From the NCBI GenBank assembly GCA_019594025.1, contig JAFDUB010000026.1:1-17427 (forward strand): 17,427 nt of DNA, read 5' to 3'. The translations under genes and the position numbers were made by a program. Shown one piece after another: positions 7,276 to 14,026 of this stretch (positions within the stretch are counted from its first letter, which is position 1; the number at the start of each line of letters is the position of its first letter). The notes under the pieces are model-generated. The model searched no databases, had not been told where the DNA came from, and worked only from the letters and a program-made list of their open reading frames with translations. Source of the stretch: Thermoplasmata archaeon. GTDB lineage: Archaea; Thermoplasmatota; Thermoplasmata; Halarchaeoplasmatales; Halarchaeoplasmataceae.

Positions 7276-8334
7276 ATGATGCTGATGACACCAGGGCCGA
7301 CCAGGATTCCCCAGCGAGTTAGGCAGGCCATGGCACGAGAAATACAGAATCCTGACTTGGATCCCGATTTCGCAAAATTATATGAGAAACTAGAGGAAAA
7401 GCTGCAGGAAGTTTACGGGACTAAAAACGACGTTCTAATTCTAGGGGGAGAAGGAATTCTGGGTATTGAAGCTAGTATAGCCTCCATGATGAATCAAGGG
7501 GATAAAGTACTCTGCATATCCAATGGTATATTTGGTGACGGGTTCGCTGATTTCGTTAAGATGTACAAAGGTGAGCCAACATTATGCAGCGTACCATATG
7601 GCCAGGAGTTAGACCTAGAAATAGTAGAAAGCGCTATGGAAGAAGATTTTAAGCTTGCTACTATAGTTCACTGCGAAACACCAACCGGGGTGTTAAATGA
7701 CATAACACCTATTCTTAAAACACTAAAGGAGAGAGGAGTAATTACCATCGTGGACGCCGTTTCTTCACTGGGAGGTTGTCATGTTCCAGTTGAATACATC
7801 GACGTATGTATAGGCGGGTCACAAAAATGTTTCAGCTCCGCACCGGGCTTGACAACCGTCTCCATCAGTGAAACCGCTTGGAAAGTGATAGAGAATAAGG
7901 AGCAGAATACATATTACACTAGTTTCAAACCGTGGAAAGACACCTGGTATGGGCGAAGAGAGTTTCCCTACACACATTTGGTATCCAACATCTATGGGCT
8001 TGATGAAGCTATAAACATGCTTCTAGAAGAGGGTTTGGGCAATGTTTATTCAAGACATAAAGAATGCGCAAAACTCTGCAGGGATCTTGGAAGAAACATG
8101 GGGTTAGAACTGTATCCGTCACAGGAAAGATTGTCTTCACCAACTGTTACCGCCTTCGAACTGGAAGGAAGAGCACGAGAAATACCGGTGATGCTTAATA
8201 AGCGATACGGTATATTGCTGGGAACCAGCTTGGGATCCTTAAAAAACGATGTTTTAAGGGTAGGTCACATGGGGGCTAATGCACATGAGCACTTGGTAAA
8301 AGAAACCATGAGTGCTGCTAAAAGGTGTCTATAG
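7276..8334 (+). CDS. Class V aminotransferase (alanine-glyoxylate / serine-pyruvate type)
   Basis: This PLP enzyme of the AGXT/PucG type (COG0075) moves an amino group between alanine or serine and glyoxylate or pyruvate. The 352-residue frame opens 'MMLMTPGPTRIP', the family's usual N-terminus, then shows 'GGEGILGIEASIASMMNQGDKV' features (G57-V78), 'HCETPTGVLNDI' (132-143), 'IVDAVSSLGG' (158-167; D160 stacks on PLP) and 'GGSQKCFSSAPGL' (180-192), in which K184 should form the Schiff base. I chose ATG 7276 because longer in-frame extension would run into the divergent gckA gene; ATGs at 7279 and 7285 are also possible. Divergence from glycerate kinase suggests serine to hydroxypyruvate conversion in vivo. 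Related proteins can use other substrates, so specificity is inference. Confidence 0.88.
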   Translation: MMLMTPGPTRIPQRVRQAMAREIQNPDLDPDFAKLYEKLEEKLQEVYGTKNDVLILGGEGILGIEASIASMMNQGDKVLCISNGIFGDGFADFVKMYKGEPTLCSVPYGQELDLEIVESAMEEDFKLATIVHCETPTGVLNDITPILKTLKERGVITIVDAVSSLGGCHVPVEYIDVCIGGSQKCFSSAPGLTTVSISETAWKVIENKEQNTYYTSFKPWKDTWYGRREFPYTHLVSNIYGLDEAINMLLEEGLGNVYSRHKECAKLCRDLGRNMGLELYPSQERLSSPTVTAFELEGRAREIPVMLNKRYGILLGTSLGSLKNDVLRVGHMGANAHEHLVKETMSAAKRCL

Positions 8335-8343
8335 GTCGATATA

Positions 8344-8369
8344 ATTTTATATTTGGATTTTTATTCATA
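8344..8369 (+). terminator. T-rich terminator after the aminotransferase
   Basis: Just after the stop the plus strand runs through TTTTATATTTGG and then TTTTTATT, a T-rich tract without a clear hairpin, as expected for archaeal termination. Confidence 0.4.
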
Positions 8370-8390
8370 TTTAAAACGTTGTTTGTGAAA

Positions 8391-8446
8391 GTTTAAATAT
8401 CAGTATGTGTTATTATAAAACAGACGTTCGGTTATTGAAGAGGTGG
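8391..8446 (+). promoter_or_regulatory. TATA-like box and Shine-Dalgarno of the C25 peptidase gene
   Basis: GTTTAAATAT at 8391-8400 would start transcription near 8421, giving a leader of about 33 nt. A strong GAGGTGG lies at 8440-8446, 7 nt before the ATG. A second AT-rich candidate, TTATTATAAAA (8410-8420), would start inside the ribosome site and is less likely. This is one of the few genes here outside an operon with a clear leader and ribosome site. Confidence 0.5.
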
Positions 8447-8453
8447 AATAAAT

Positions 8454-11400
8454 ATGAAACAAAGGAACAAGCAGGTAAAACTCTGGGTTTTCCTTTTTGC
8501 CGCCATGATAATTATTATGACCTCGATTCCAATTATTCATGGCCTAGAGGCATCGGAATCCCCTGCACCTGTAAATAAACAACCATTTCCGCTAACAGCG
8601 GATACAGAACAGATCGAAGTTGAATTCCAGAATGATGACAGTAACTATATGATCTCATATAACATCAACGGATTCAATGCGGAAAGAGTTTCTATAGAAG
8701 GAGAAACGCACTATAGATTGGGGCTAGAGAAAGAGGCTATCTCCTTAGAAAAGGGATATCCGGATCTTCCCATAATCACACGTAGCATGATAATCCCGGA
8801 CGACCCACGCATGGATATCACTGTTACCAATACCGAGTACGTTGAGTACTCATCTATATCAATAGTACCCTCAAAGGGAAATTTGATGCGGACGGAACAT
8901 CCGGATCCATCTGCAGTACCCTATGAGTTTGGACCAGTTTACCAAAGTGATGCCTGGTATCCACAAGATATAGCGAACTTACGTGAACCCTATATCCTCC
9001 GTGATTTTAGAGGACAGGTGGTTGAGATCCATCCCTTCCAATTCAACCCGGTTAAAAACGTACTGAGAGTTTATACCGGTATCTCTGTTGAGGTAACACC
9101 TGTGGGCAGAGGTGGAGAAAACATTCTTCAACGTTCTCGGCCGATCACGACCATATCACGAGATTTTGCTAGAATTTATGAAAGACGATTTATCAACTAC
9201 GATGAGCATATCAATAGTTTGGATTACGAACCCGTTGAGGAAGAAGGCAATATGCTCGTTGTAAGCTATGATGATTTCGCTAGTTACATGGATCCATTTG
9301 TGGACTGGAAGAACACAAAGGGAATACCGACCGAACTTGTGACATTATCGGAAACAGGGACAACAAATAACGCTATCAAAGACTATATTGAATCGTATTA
9401 CAATGAACACGGTTTGACCTACGTCCTACTGGTAGGTGACCATAATAGGGTACCCACTTTCATTCATGAAAGCTACGCGTCTGATCCTACCTATTCATTC
9501 CTGGACGGTGATGACTACTACCCAGATATATTAGTAGGAAGGTTTTCAGCTTTAAATAGTGCACACGTGGAAACTCAAGTAGAGCGTTCTATATACTATG
9601 AACAGGAAACCACCGGAGACTGGCGTCTTAAGGGTACTGGTATAGCCTGTGACGAGGGGCCAGGGTACCAAGATATGATGGACTGGGAGTTCATTCGTAT
9701 GCTCCGGTATCGGCTTGAGGATTTTGGGTACGAATGGATTGACGAATTTTATGAAGGCTCTCAGGGTGAAAATGATGCACCCGGCGATCCTACCGCAGAT
9801 ATGGTTGTCGACGCTTTCAACGATGGTAGGCACATAGGACTTTACTGTGGTCATGGAGACTGGGATAGGCTTGTAACGAGTAACTTCCAGATATCTCATA
9901 TTCATAGTTTAGAAAACAATAATTTGCTTCCGTTTCTAATAACCGTCGCCTGTGTTTCAGGTAGACATGATTATGCAGATGAGGTCTTTGCCGAAGCGTG
10001 GTTAAGAGCCACTAATAATGGGGAACCCACCGGAGGTATAGCCGCTTTCTCATCTGCCCGATACCAATCGTGGTCTCCACCCATGGCTGCACAGGATGAG
10101 ATGATGCATCTTTATACAGAAACATATGAAGACAATATCAAAAAAACTACAGGCGGTATCGCATTTAACGGATGCATGTATATGAACGATATGTACGGTT
10201 CTCAGGGGTACACGGAAACTGCCGCGTGGCATTTATTCGGCGACCCCTCCGCAGATATTTCGGGAGAAGCCTTTATCCCGGGTGAACCGCCTCTGGTAAA
10301 TGTTACCTCTCCCAACGGCGGCGAAGTTTGGCACGCATACGATGAGGAGTACATCACATGGGAAACCACAGAAGGAGACGATCCTGTGGATTACATCCAA
10401 CTTTCTTACAGCACTGATAACGGTTTTTCATGGGAAGCCATAGCGAGTGATTTACCCGATACCGGTAGTTACCTATGGGATATACCCAACGCTAACAGCG
10501 ACGAATGTCTCGTACGTGTTAGAGCCTTTGATACCGTAGGACGGGTTGGTGAGGACGAGAGCGACGGTATTTTCGAGATGATCGGAGTACCCCCGGCAGC
10601 ACCGCAGAATCTTATGGTGGAACACTACGGGACTAGTTTTACAGCTCTTTTCGAGGATGATGTGGAAAGCGGAGACCTGGGGTACACCACTGGTACTTCC
10701 GAGTCCTCGGCCAGTGAGTGGGATATTAGACAGCACGGTTCCTCCGTTGGAGACAATTCATGGGACTTCGGTGACGGCGAGTACTATAAAACCAGCGATT
10801 ACGGCTACTTGAGCTGGTTGATATCTCCTGGGATAGAGATACCGGTCGAAGCTGAAAACGTAGAACTCACCTTCGACCACTGGCGTTCATTCGCTAGGCT
10901 TGAAACTTATCTAGACGGTGGTAATCTGAAGATATCTACCACCGGTGTAGATGGAGATTATACGCTTATAACACCCAATGAAGGCTACGACGGAGTGATC
11001 AATGATGATTGGGGAAATCCCTTAGGCGGTCAAGAAGCCTGGGGAGACGTTGTTGGTTGGGAAACGGTCACATTCGATTTAAATTACTACGCAGGTGAAA
11101 CCGTTCATCTCCGATGGGACGCCGGTATAGAGGCATACGACGAAGACATCGAAGAAGGCTGGCGTATAGACAACATCATGATAACCGCTGAAACCGCCGG
11201 AGAAGGGGATGATCACAATCTGCTTACTTGGGACGCAAGTCCGGACGACCCGGACGAAGTGGCCTACTACAACATATACCGCTCCGAGGAGCAGACAGGT
11301 CCGTGGGACGGTAGTACGCTCGTAGACAGCGTATCTGCAGATGGTTCACCAAGTTACGAATATATCGACCTAGATATGGGAATGGCGGACGATATCTTCT

Positions 11401-12011
11401 GGTGGTACGTTGTACGAGCAGTCGGTACCAACGGTTTAGAGGAAGAGAACGAAGATGCGGTGCAGGAACCGGGCGAAGAGCTATCTACCTTCGATATAAA
11501 TCTGTACGCCGGTGGAGACGCAGGCGGCTGGAACTTCGTGTCTTTCAACCTTATACCGCCGGACAGCTCGCTGGAGACCATACTGGAGGACCCGGATTAC
11601 GGAATATCCGGTAACTACGATAGGCTGATGTACTACGACGCTTCCACCGACAGCTGGTACACCTACGTACCCGGTAGAGCGGAGCAGTTCAACGATCTGG
11701 AAAATAGGAACCACCGTATGGGTGTATGGATACGGATGACCGTTGACGATGTACTTACGATTGAAGGAACGGAACCCGGCGAGACAAGCATCACACTGCA
11801 GCCTGGATGGAACATGGTAGGACTGTCTAGTTCGACCGGCGGAAATCACGGACTACCGACCGAGGTTAGCCGCATAGGTTACTTTGATGCGTCACAGGAG
11901 TACAACGTTGCATACGACCACGACCCCGGGAACTTCGCATTCGCACCCGGAAACGGTTACTGGGTGTACAACGATGCGGACTACGAGGTAGACTGGATAA
12001 TCACCTACTAA
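8454..12011 (+). CDS. Secreted gingipain-like (C25) cysteine peptidase, multidomain
   Basis: The 1185-residue protein begins with a signal sequence (basic residues, then a hydrophobic core at about 9-29). Residues ~50-240 look like a C25 propeptide and ~265-605 are the caspase-like C25 peptidase. H467 in 'YCGHGDW' and C500 in 'TVACVSG' form the dyad, 33 residues apart, the same spacing as His211/Cys244 in RgpB. 'FAEAWLRATNNGEPTGGIA' and 'QSWSPPMAAQDEM' also match gingipains. Next come a 'SPNGGEVW' beta domain (~612-708), a fibronectin III domain (~712-1000) split by a jelly-roll or MAM-like insert (~730-912), and a C-terminal module with two 'GWN' repeats, 'GGWNFVSFNLIP' (1024-1035) and 'PGWNMVGL' (1117-1124). 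It is probably secreted or surface-held, degrading external protein. The second half is visibly richer in G+C than the first. A T-rich tract follows the stop. Confidence 0.9.
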   Translation: MKQRNKQVKLWVFLFAAMIIIMTSIPIIHGLEASESPAPVNKQPFPLTADTEQIEVEFQNDDSNYMISYNINGFNAERVSIEGETHYRLGLEKEAISLEKGYPDLPIITRSMIIPDDPRMDITVTNTEYVEYSSISIVPSKGNLMRTEHPDPSAVPYEFGPVYQSDAWYPQDIANLREPYILRDFRGQVVEIHPFQFNPVKNVLRVYTGISVEVTPVGRGGENILQRSRPITTISRDFARIYERRFINYDEHINSLDYEPVEEEGNMLVVSYDDFASYMDPFVDWKNTKGIPTELVTLSETGTTNNAIKDYIESYYNEHGLTYVLLVGDHNRVPTFIHESYASDPTYSFLDGDDYYPDILVGRFSALNSAHVETQVERSIYYEQETTGDWRLKGTGIACDEGPGYQDMMDWEFIRMLRYRLEDFGYEWIDEFYEGSQGENDAPGDPTADMVVDAFNDGRHIGLYCGHGDWDRLVTSNFQISHIHSLENNNLLPFLITVACVSGRHDYADEVFAEAWLRATNNGEPTGGIAAFSSARYQSWSPPMAAQDEMMHLYTETYEDNIKKTTGGIAFNGCMYMNDMYGSQGYTETAAWHLFGDPSADISGEAFIPGEPPLVNVTSPNGGEVWHAYDEEYITWETTEGDDPVDYIQLSYSTDNGFSWEAIASDLPDTGSYLWDIPNANSDECLVRVRAFDTVGRVGEDESDGIFEMIGVPPAAPQNLMVEHYGTSFTALFEDDVESGDLGYTTGTSESSASEWDIRQHGSSVGDNSWDFGDGEYYKTSDYGYLSWLISPGIEIPVEAENVELTFDHWRSFARLETYLDGGNLKISTTGVDGDYTLITPNEGYDGVINDDWGNPLGGQEAWGDVVGWETVTFDLNYYAGETVHLRWDAGIEAYDEDIEEGWRIDNIMITAETAGEGDDHNLLTWDASPDDPDEVAYYNIYRSEEQTGPWDGSTLVDSVSADGSPSYEYIDLDMGMADDIFWWYVVRAVGTNGLEEENEDAVQEPGEELSTFDINLYAGGDAGGWNFVSFNLIPPDSSLETILEDPDYGISGNYDRLMYYDASTDSWYTYVPGRAEQFNDLENRNHRMGVWIRMTVDDVLTIEGTEPGETSITLQPGWNMVGLSSSTGGNHGLPTEVSRIGYFDASQEYNVAYDHDPGNFAFAPGNGYWVYNDADYEVDWIITY

Positions 12012-12012
12012 A

Positions 12013-12041
12013 CCCCTTTCTTTTTATTTTATATTATTTTC
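12013..12041 (+). terminator. T-rich terminator after the C25 peptidase
   Basis: Directly after the stop codon the plus strand is CCCCTTTC, then TTTTTATTTTATATTATTTTCC, described as a near-continuous T tract. This is typical of archaeal termination. Confidence 0.5.
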
Positions 12042-12225
12042 CTAAGTTCACACCTCATTTAAAATAAGGGAGTCTTAAAGAATCATGTAATACATCTTTA
12101 TTTTTTAACCGAAAAGTAAGCGTGTCGGTCGGAAAGCGAGCCCCCGTAAAAAAGCACCTTTTTTAAAGAAAAACGGACCAAGAAGAAAACTGGCGTATTC
12201 TTTTATACCGTCAAAGTGAATTTGA
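12042..12225. other. Gene-poor stretch before the tRNA genes
   Basis: I see no coding frame in this stretch. It holds a hairpin at 12147-12165 (TAAAAAAG, loop CAC, CTTTTTTA), which could be a bidirectional terminator for the peptidase gene or for minus-strand tRNA transcripts. It also holds most of an 8-bp inverted repeat (12208-12228) that touches the tRNA-Arg 3' end. The rest is AT-rich without recognisable signals. Confidence 0.4.
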
Positions 12226-12299
12226 CGGACCCTGGGGGATTCGAACCCCCGTCTTCGGCTCCGAAGGCCGGAAGGATATCCAGACTACCCTAAGGGCCC
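12226..12299 (-). tRNA. tRNA-Arg(UCG)
   Basis: The minus strand folds as a 74-nt cloverleaf. The acceptor stem is GGGCCCT/AGGGTCC with one G-U pair and discriminator G. The D arm has the AGTCTGGATA loop usual for archaeal tRNA-Arg. The anticodon arm CCGGC/GCCGA has loop CTTCGGA (anticodon TCG), and the T arm is GGGGG-TTCGAAT-CCCCC. CCA is not encoded. Weak points are a C27-A43 mismatch, a G10-U25 wobble and a T13-T22 mismatch in the D stem, so the fold leans on modification or tertiary contacts. It reads CGA codons and, with wobble, CGG. The first 13 nt are repeated exactly 75 nt upstream (see the leader entry). Confidence 0.9.
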
Positions 12300-12374
12300 G
12301 CAACGAGTTATACGAGTGAGGATGCCTTAGGGGCAACGAAAACCTTCTCAGTTTTGGTAAGACCCTAAGGGCCC
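12300..12374 (-). repeat. tRNA-Arg leader beginning with a copy of the tRNA 5' end
   Basis: On the minus strand GGGCCCTTAGGGT occurs at 12374-12362 and again as the first 13 nt of the tRNA at 12299-12287; flanking bases differ on both sides. Between the copies lie an AAAAC/GTTTT hairpin (12339-12355) with a 7-nt loop and the segment GCCCCTAAGGC, whose CCCTAAGG (12325-12332) is complementary to CCTTAGGG in either copy. ACTCGT occurs twice, 3 nt apart, next to the tRNA. The promoter candidate lies upstream of the first copy, so the whole stretch is probably transcribed. The role is unknown; tRNA-Gln has the same layout with different sequence. Confidence 0.75.
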
Positions 12375-12402
12375 TGATTGAACTATGGATATAGGGTATA
12401 GG

Positions 12403-12411
12403 TATCTATAA
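12403..12411 (-). promoter_or_regulatory. TATA-like box for the tRNA-Arg transcript
   Basis: The minus strand reads TTATAGATA here, about 32 nt before the upstream copy of the tRNA 5' end and about 107 nt before the mature tRNA. Archaeal spacing puts the start a few nt before the upstream copy. No TATA-like box sits at the correct distance from the mature 5' end. Confidence 0.45.
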
Positions 12412-12477
12412 CCTTTTGTAGTCTCGGTATTAACCATATGCCGTGTATGTAAAGGCCCTCTTCACATAAATTGAAGG

Positions 12478-12550
12478 TAGCCCCGGGCGGATTCGAACCG
12501 CCGTAACGAGGACCAGAACCTCGTATGATTGACCACTACATTACGGGGCT
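12478..12550 (-). tRNA. tRNA-Gln(CUG)
   Basis: The minus strand gives a 73-nt cloverleaf. The acceptor is AGCCCCG/CGGGGCT with discriminator A. The D arm contains TAGTGGTCAATCAT. The anticodon stem is CGAGG/CCTCG with loop TTCTGGT (anticodon CTG), and the T arm is GGCGG-TTCGAAT-CCGCC. CCA is not encoded. It decodes CAG. All stems pair well. Its first 12 nt are repeated 70 nt upstream. It lies 178 nt upstream of tRNA-Arg on the same strand, but separate TATA-like boxes suggest separate transcripts. Confidence 0.92.
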
Positions 12551-12620
12551 AATTTGCAACACATCGCAAATTCCCCGAATATTTGGAATTTTGCTAAAAA
12601 TTCCGAAGCATTACGGGGCT
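12551..12620 (-). repeat. tRNA-Gln leader beginning with a copy of the tRNA 5' end
   Basis: On the minus strand AGCCCCGTAATG occurs at 12620-12609 and again as the first 12 nt of the tRNA (12550-12539); both flanking bases differ. The interval is strongly structured. GGAATTTT/AAAATTCC (12604-12597 with 12592-12585) closes a 4-nt loop. ATTCGGGG (12580-12573) can pair with CCCCG(T)AAT of the upstream copy, or equally with the tRNA's own 5' strand. A second perfect hairpin, AATTTGC/GCAAATT (12572-12566 with 12557-12551), ends exactly at the first base of the tRNA. The function is not known to me. Confidence 0.78.
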
Positions 12621-12640
12621 TGAGCGGATGTGAAAGACGT

Positions 12641-12649
12641 GTAATTATT
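12641..12649 (-). promoter_or_regulatory. TATA-like box for the tRNA-Gln transcript
   Basis: The minus strand reads AATAATTAC about 25 nt before the upstream copy of the tRNA 5' end. A competing candidate, AAATATT at 12578-12584, lies about 31 nt before the mature tRNA. The start site is therefore not settled by sequence. Confidence 0.35.
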
Positions 12650-12756
12650 GGAAGCTTTACTTCCAGCCAACTATGGACCTTTGCTAAACAAGGTGGTGAG
12701 AGAAAGGGGTGATATATAGATTTATCTTTTTTCACATAAAACAGGCGGAAATTAGT

Positions 12757-12765
12757 TTTATATAG
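12757..12765 (+). promoter_or_regulatory. TATA-like box for the small membrane protein
   Basis: TTTATATAG is centred 26 nt before the ATG at 12787, as expected for a leaderless transcript. TTCACATAA follows at 12771-12779 and also occurs at 12731-12739, flanking the box. Confidence 0.55.
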
Positions 12766-12786
12766 AAGGTTTCACATAACGACTCA

Positions 12787-12984
12787 ATGAAACTTATAGA
12801 AGTGTTTGTAATCGCGTTGCTATCAACAATATGTGCCATAGCAACTTGGTATACACTTTTTACGGTCACCGGAGGTTCGGCAGGGCCATTTGCTCCGGTT
12901 TATACTGCGTTATTGTTTCCACCTTTTTTCGCACTTATTTTTTTACTCCTTAGAACTTGGTGGAAAAAATTACCAAATAGGTGA
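12787..12984 (+). CDS. Small membrane protein, two transmembrane segments
   Basis: This 65-residue protein has two hydrophobic segments, about residues 4-27 ('VFVIALLSTICAIATWYTLF') and 38-56 ('VYTALLFPPFFALIFLLLR'), joined by a short Gly/Pro loop. It ends in a basic tail, 'RTWWKKLPNR', that would sit in the cytoplasm by the positive-inside rule. I recognise no family. A well-placed TATA-like box 26 nt before the ATG supports it as a real, leaderless gene rather than a chance frame. It ends 34 nt before queA and could be cotranscribed with it, although queA has its own AT-rich upstream element. Nothing links it to queuosine; a membrane-embedded helper is possible but unsupported. Confidence 0.6.
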   Translation: MKLIEVFVIALLSTICAIATWYTLFTVTGGSAGPFAPVYTALLFPPFFALIFLLLRTWWKKLPNR

Positions 12985-13018
12985 AATATTTTAGTATTAC
13001 CCATCTGATGTCACATCA

Positions 13019-14026
13019 ATGGATGTATCAGAATTGGATTATGAATTTCGTGACGAACTGATAGCTCAAAAACCCGCAGAACCTCGCGATCACTCACGAT
13101 TGATGTATGTGAGAAGAGAAAAAATAGAAAACCTTAGATTTTATAATATGACCGATATCTTAAAAAAGGGAGACGTTTTAATAAAAAACAAGACCCGGGT
13201 GATACCTGCAAGGGTGATGGGGAAAAAAACCACAGGTGGAAGGGTAGAAATATTATTTTATAACCAAGAAGAGAAAGACATATGGAAAAGCCTGATCAAA
13301 GGATCGAATATAAGGGAGGGGATGGAATTAATCGCCGGGGATACGGTACTAAAGGTTGTAGAACATCTTCGGGGTGGAAGGTATTTATTACATTGTTCTG
13401 AGGCTGTTCAACTTATGCAAAAGGAAGGTTCGATGCCGACTCCACCCTACATAAAACAACCCTTGAAGAAAGATGATGATTACCAAACCGTTTACGCAGA
13501 AGAGCCTGGTTCTGTGGCGGCTCCCACCGCCGGGTTTCATTTCACAGAAGAAATACTGAAAAAGATAAAAACCAAAGGTGTCGAAGTACACGATATTACC
13601 TTACATGTAGGCCCGGGAACATTCTTGCCCGTAAGGACTCAAAAAGCGGAGAATCATGTTATGGAAAAAGAATTTTTCATAGTGGAGCAAGATACCGCAG
13701 AAGCTGTAACAGCTGCAAATGAAGAGGGGCGACGGGTAATTTTAGTCGGTACAACCACGGTTCGAGCAATCGAAAGTGTTTCGAAAGAAGGGAAAGTAGA
13801 AGCTGGGGAAGGATGGACAGACTTGTTCATATATCCCGGCTATAAGTTCCAATCAGGTATGGATATGTTTTTGACAAACTTTCATTTACCCAGGTCTACA
13901 CCTTTACTGTTGGTATGCGCTTTCTGCGGAAAGGAAAGGTTGTTGAGAGCCTACCGGATGGCCGTTGAAAAAAGATATCGGTTTTACAGTTTTGGAGACG
14001 CCATGTTATTGGAGGGAAATAAATGA
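13019..14026 (+). CDS. queA: S-adenosylmethionine:tRNA ribosyltransferase-isomerase
   Basis: QueA transfers and rearranges the ribosyl part of SAM onto 7-aminomethyl-7-deazaguanine in tRNA, giving epoxyqueuosine at anticodon position 34. The 335 residues show the family signature throughout: 'DVSELDYEFRDELIAQKPAEPRDHSRLM' type N-terminus (D2, Y8, P19, R23, R27), 'NKTRVIPAR', 'PTPPYIK', 'AAPTAGFHFTEE', 'LHVGPGTFLPV', 'VGTTTVRAIES' and 'LTNFHLPRSTPLLLVCAFCG'. It is close to the bacterial length (about 340-356). The gene overlaps tgt by ATGA, with GGAGGG 7 nt before the tgt start, so the two are translated together. Queuosine enzymes are bacterial; finding this pair in an archaeal context suggests lateral transfer. 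Base composition does not differ obviously from its neighbours. Confidence 0.94.
   Translation: MDVSELDYEFRDELIAQKPAEPRDHSRLMYVRREKIENLRFYNMTDILKKGDVLIKNKTRVIPARVMGKKTTGGRVEILFYNQEEKDIWKSLIKGSNIREGMELIAGDTVLKVVEHLRGGRYLLHCSEAVQLMQKEGSMPTPPYIKQPLKKDDDYQTVYAEEPGSVAAPTAGFHFTEEILKKIKTKGVEVHDITLHVGPGTFLPVRTQKAENHVMEKEFFIVEQDTAEAVTAANEEGRRVILVGTTTVRAIESVSKEGKVEAGEGWTDLFIYPGYKFQSGMDMFLTNFHLPRSTPLLLVCAFCGKERLLRAYRMAVEKRYRFYSFGDAMLLEGNK

Noticed and set aside
11402..11614. 70-codon Arg-rich plus-strand frame inside the peptidase gene
   Set aside because: It is a shadow of the in-frame peptidase sequence, which has continuous domain matches; the biased composition comes from the codons of the real frame.
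12300..12374. A second, broken tRNA upstream of tRNA-Arg
   Set aside because: Only the first 13 nt are shared; no anticodon arm, T arm or 3' acceptor strand follows, so it is not a decayed tandem copy of the whole gene.
12226..12650. Integrated virus or plasmid using the tRNA genes as attachment sites
   Set aside because: The repeats match tRNA 5' ends rather than the usual 3' ends, only about 60 nt lie between them, and there is no integrase gene in the window.
12541..12735. 64-codon minus-strand frame over the tRNA-Gln leader
   Set aside because: It overlaps the tRNA gene and the structured leader, has no recognisable domain and no start signals.
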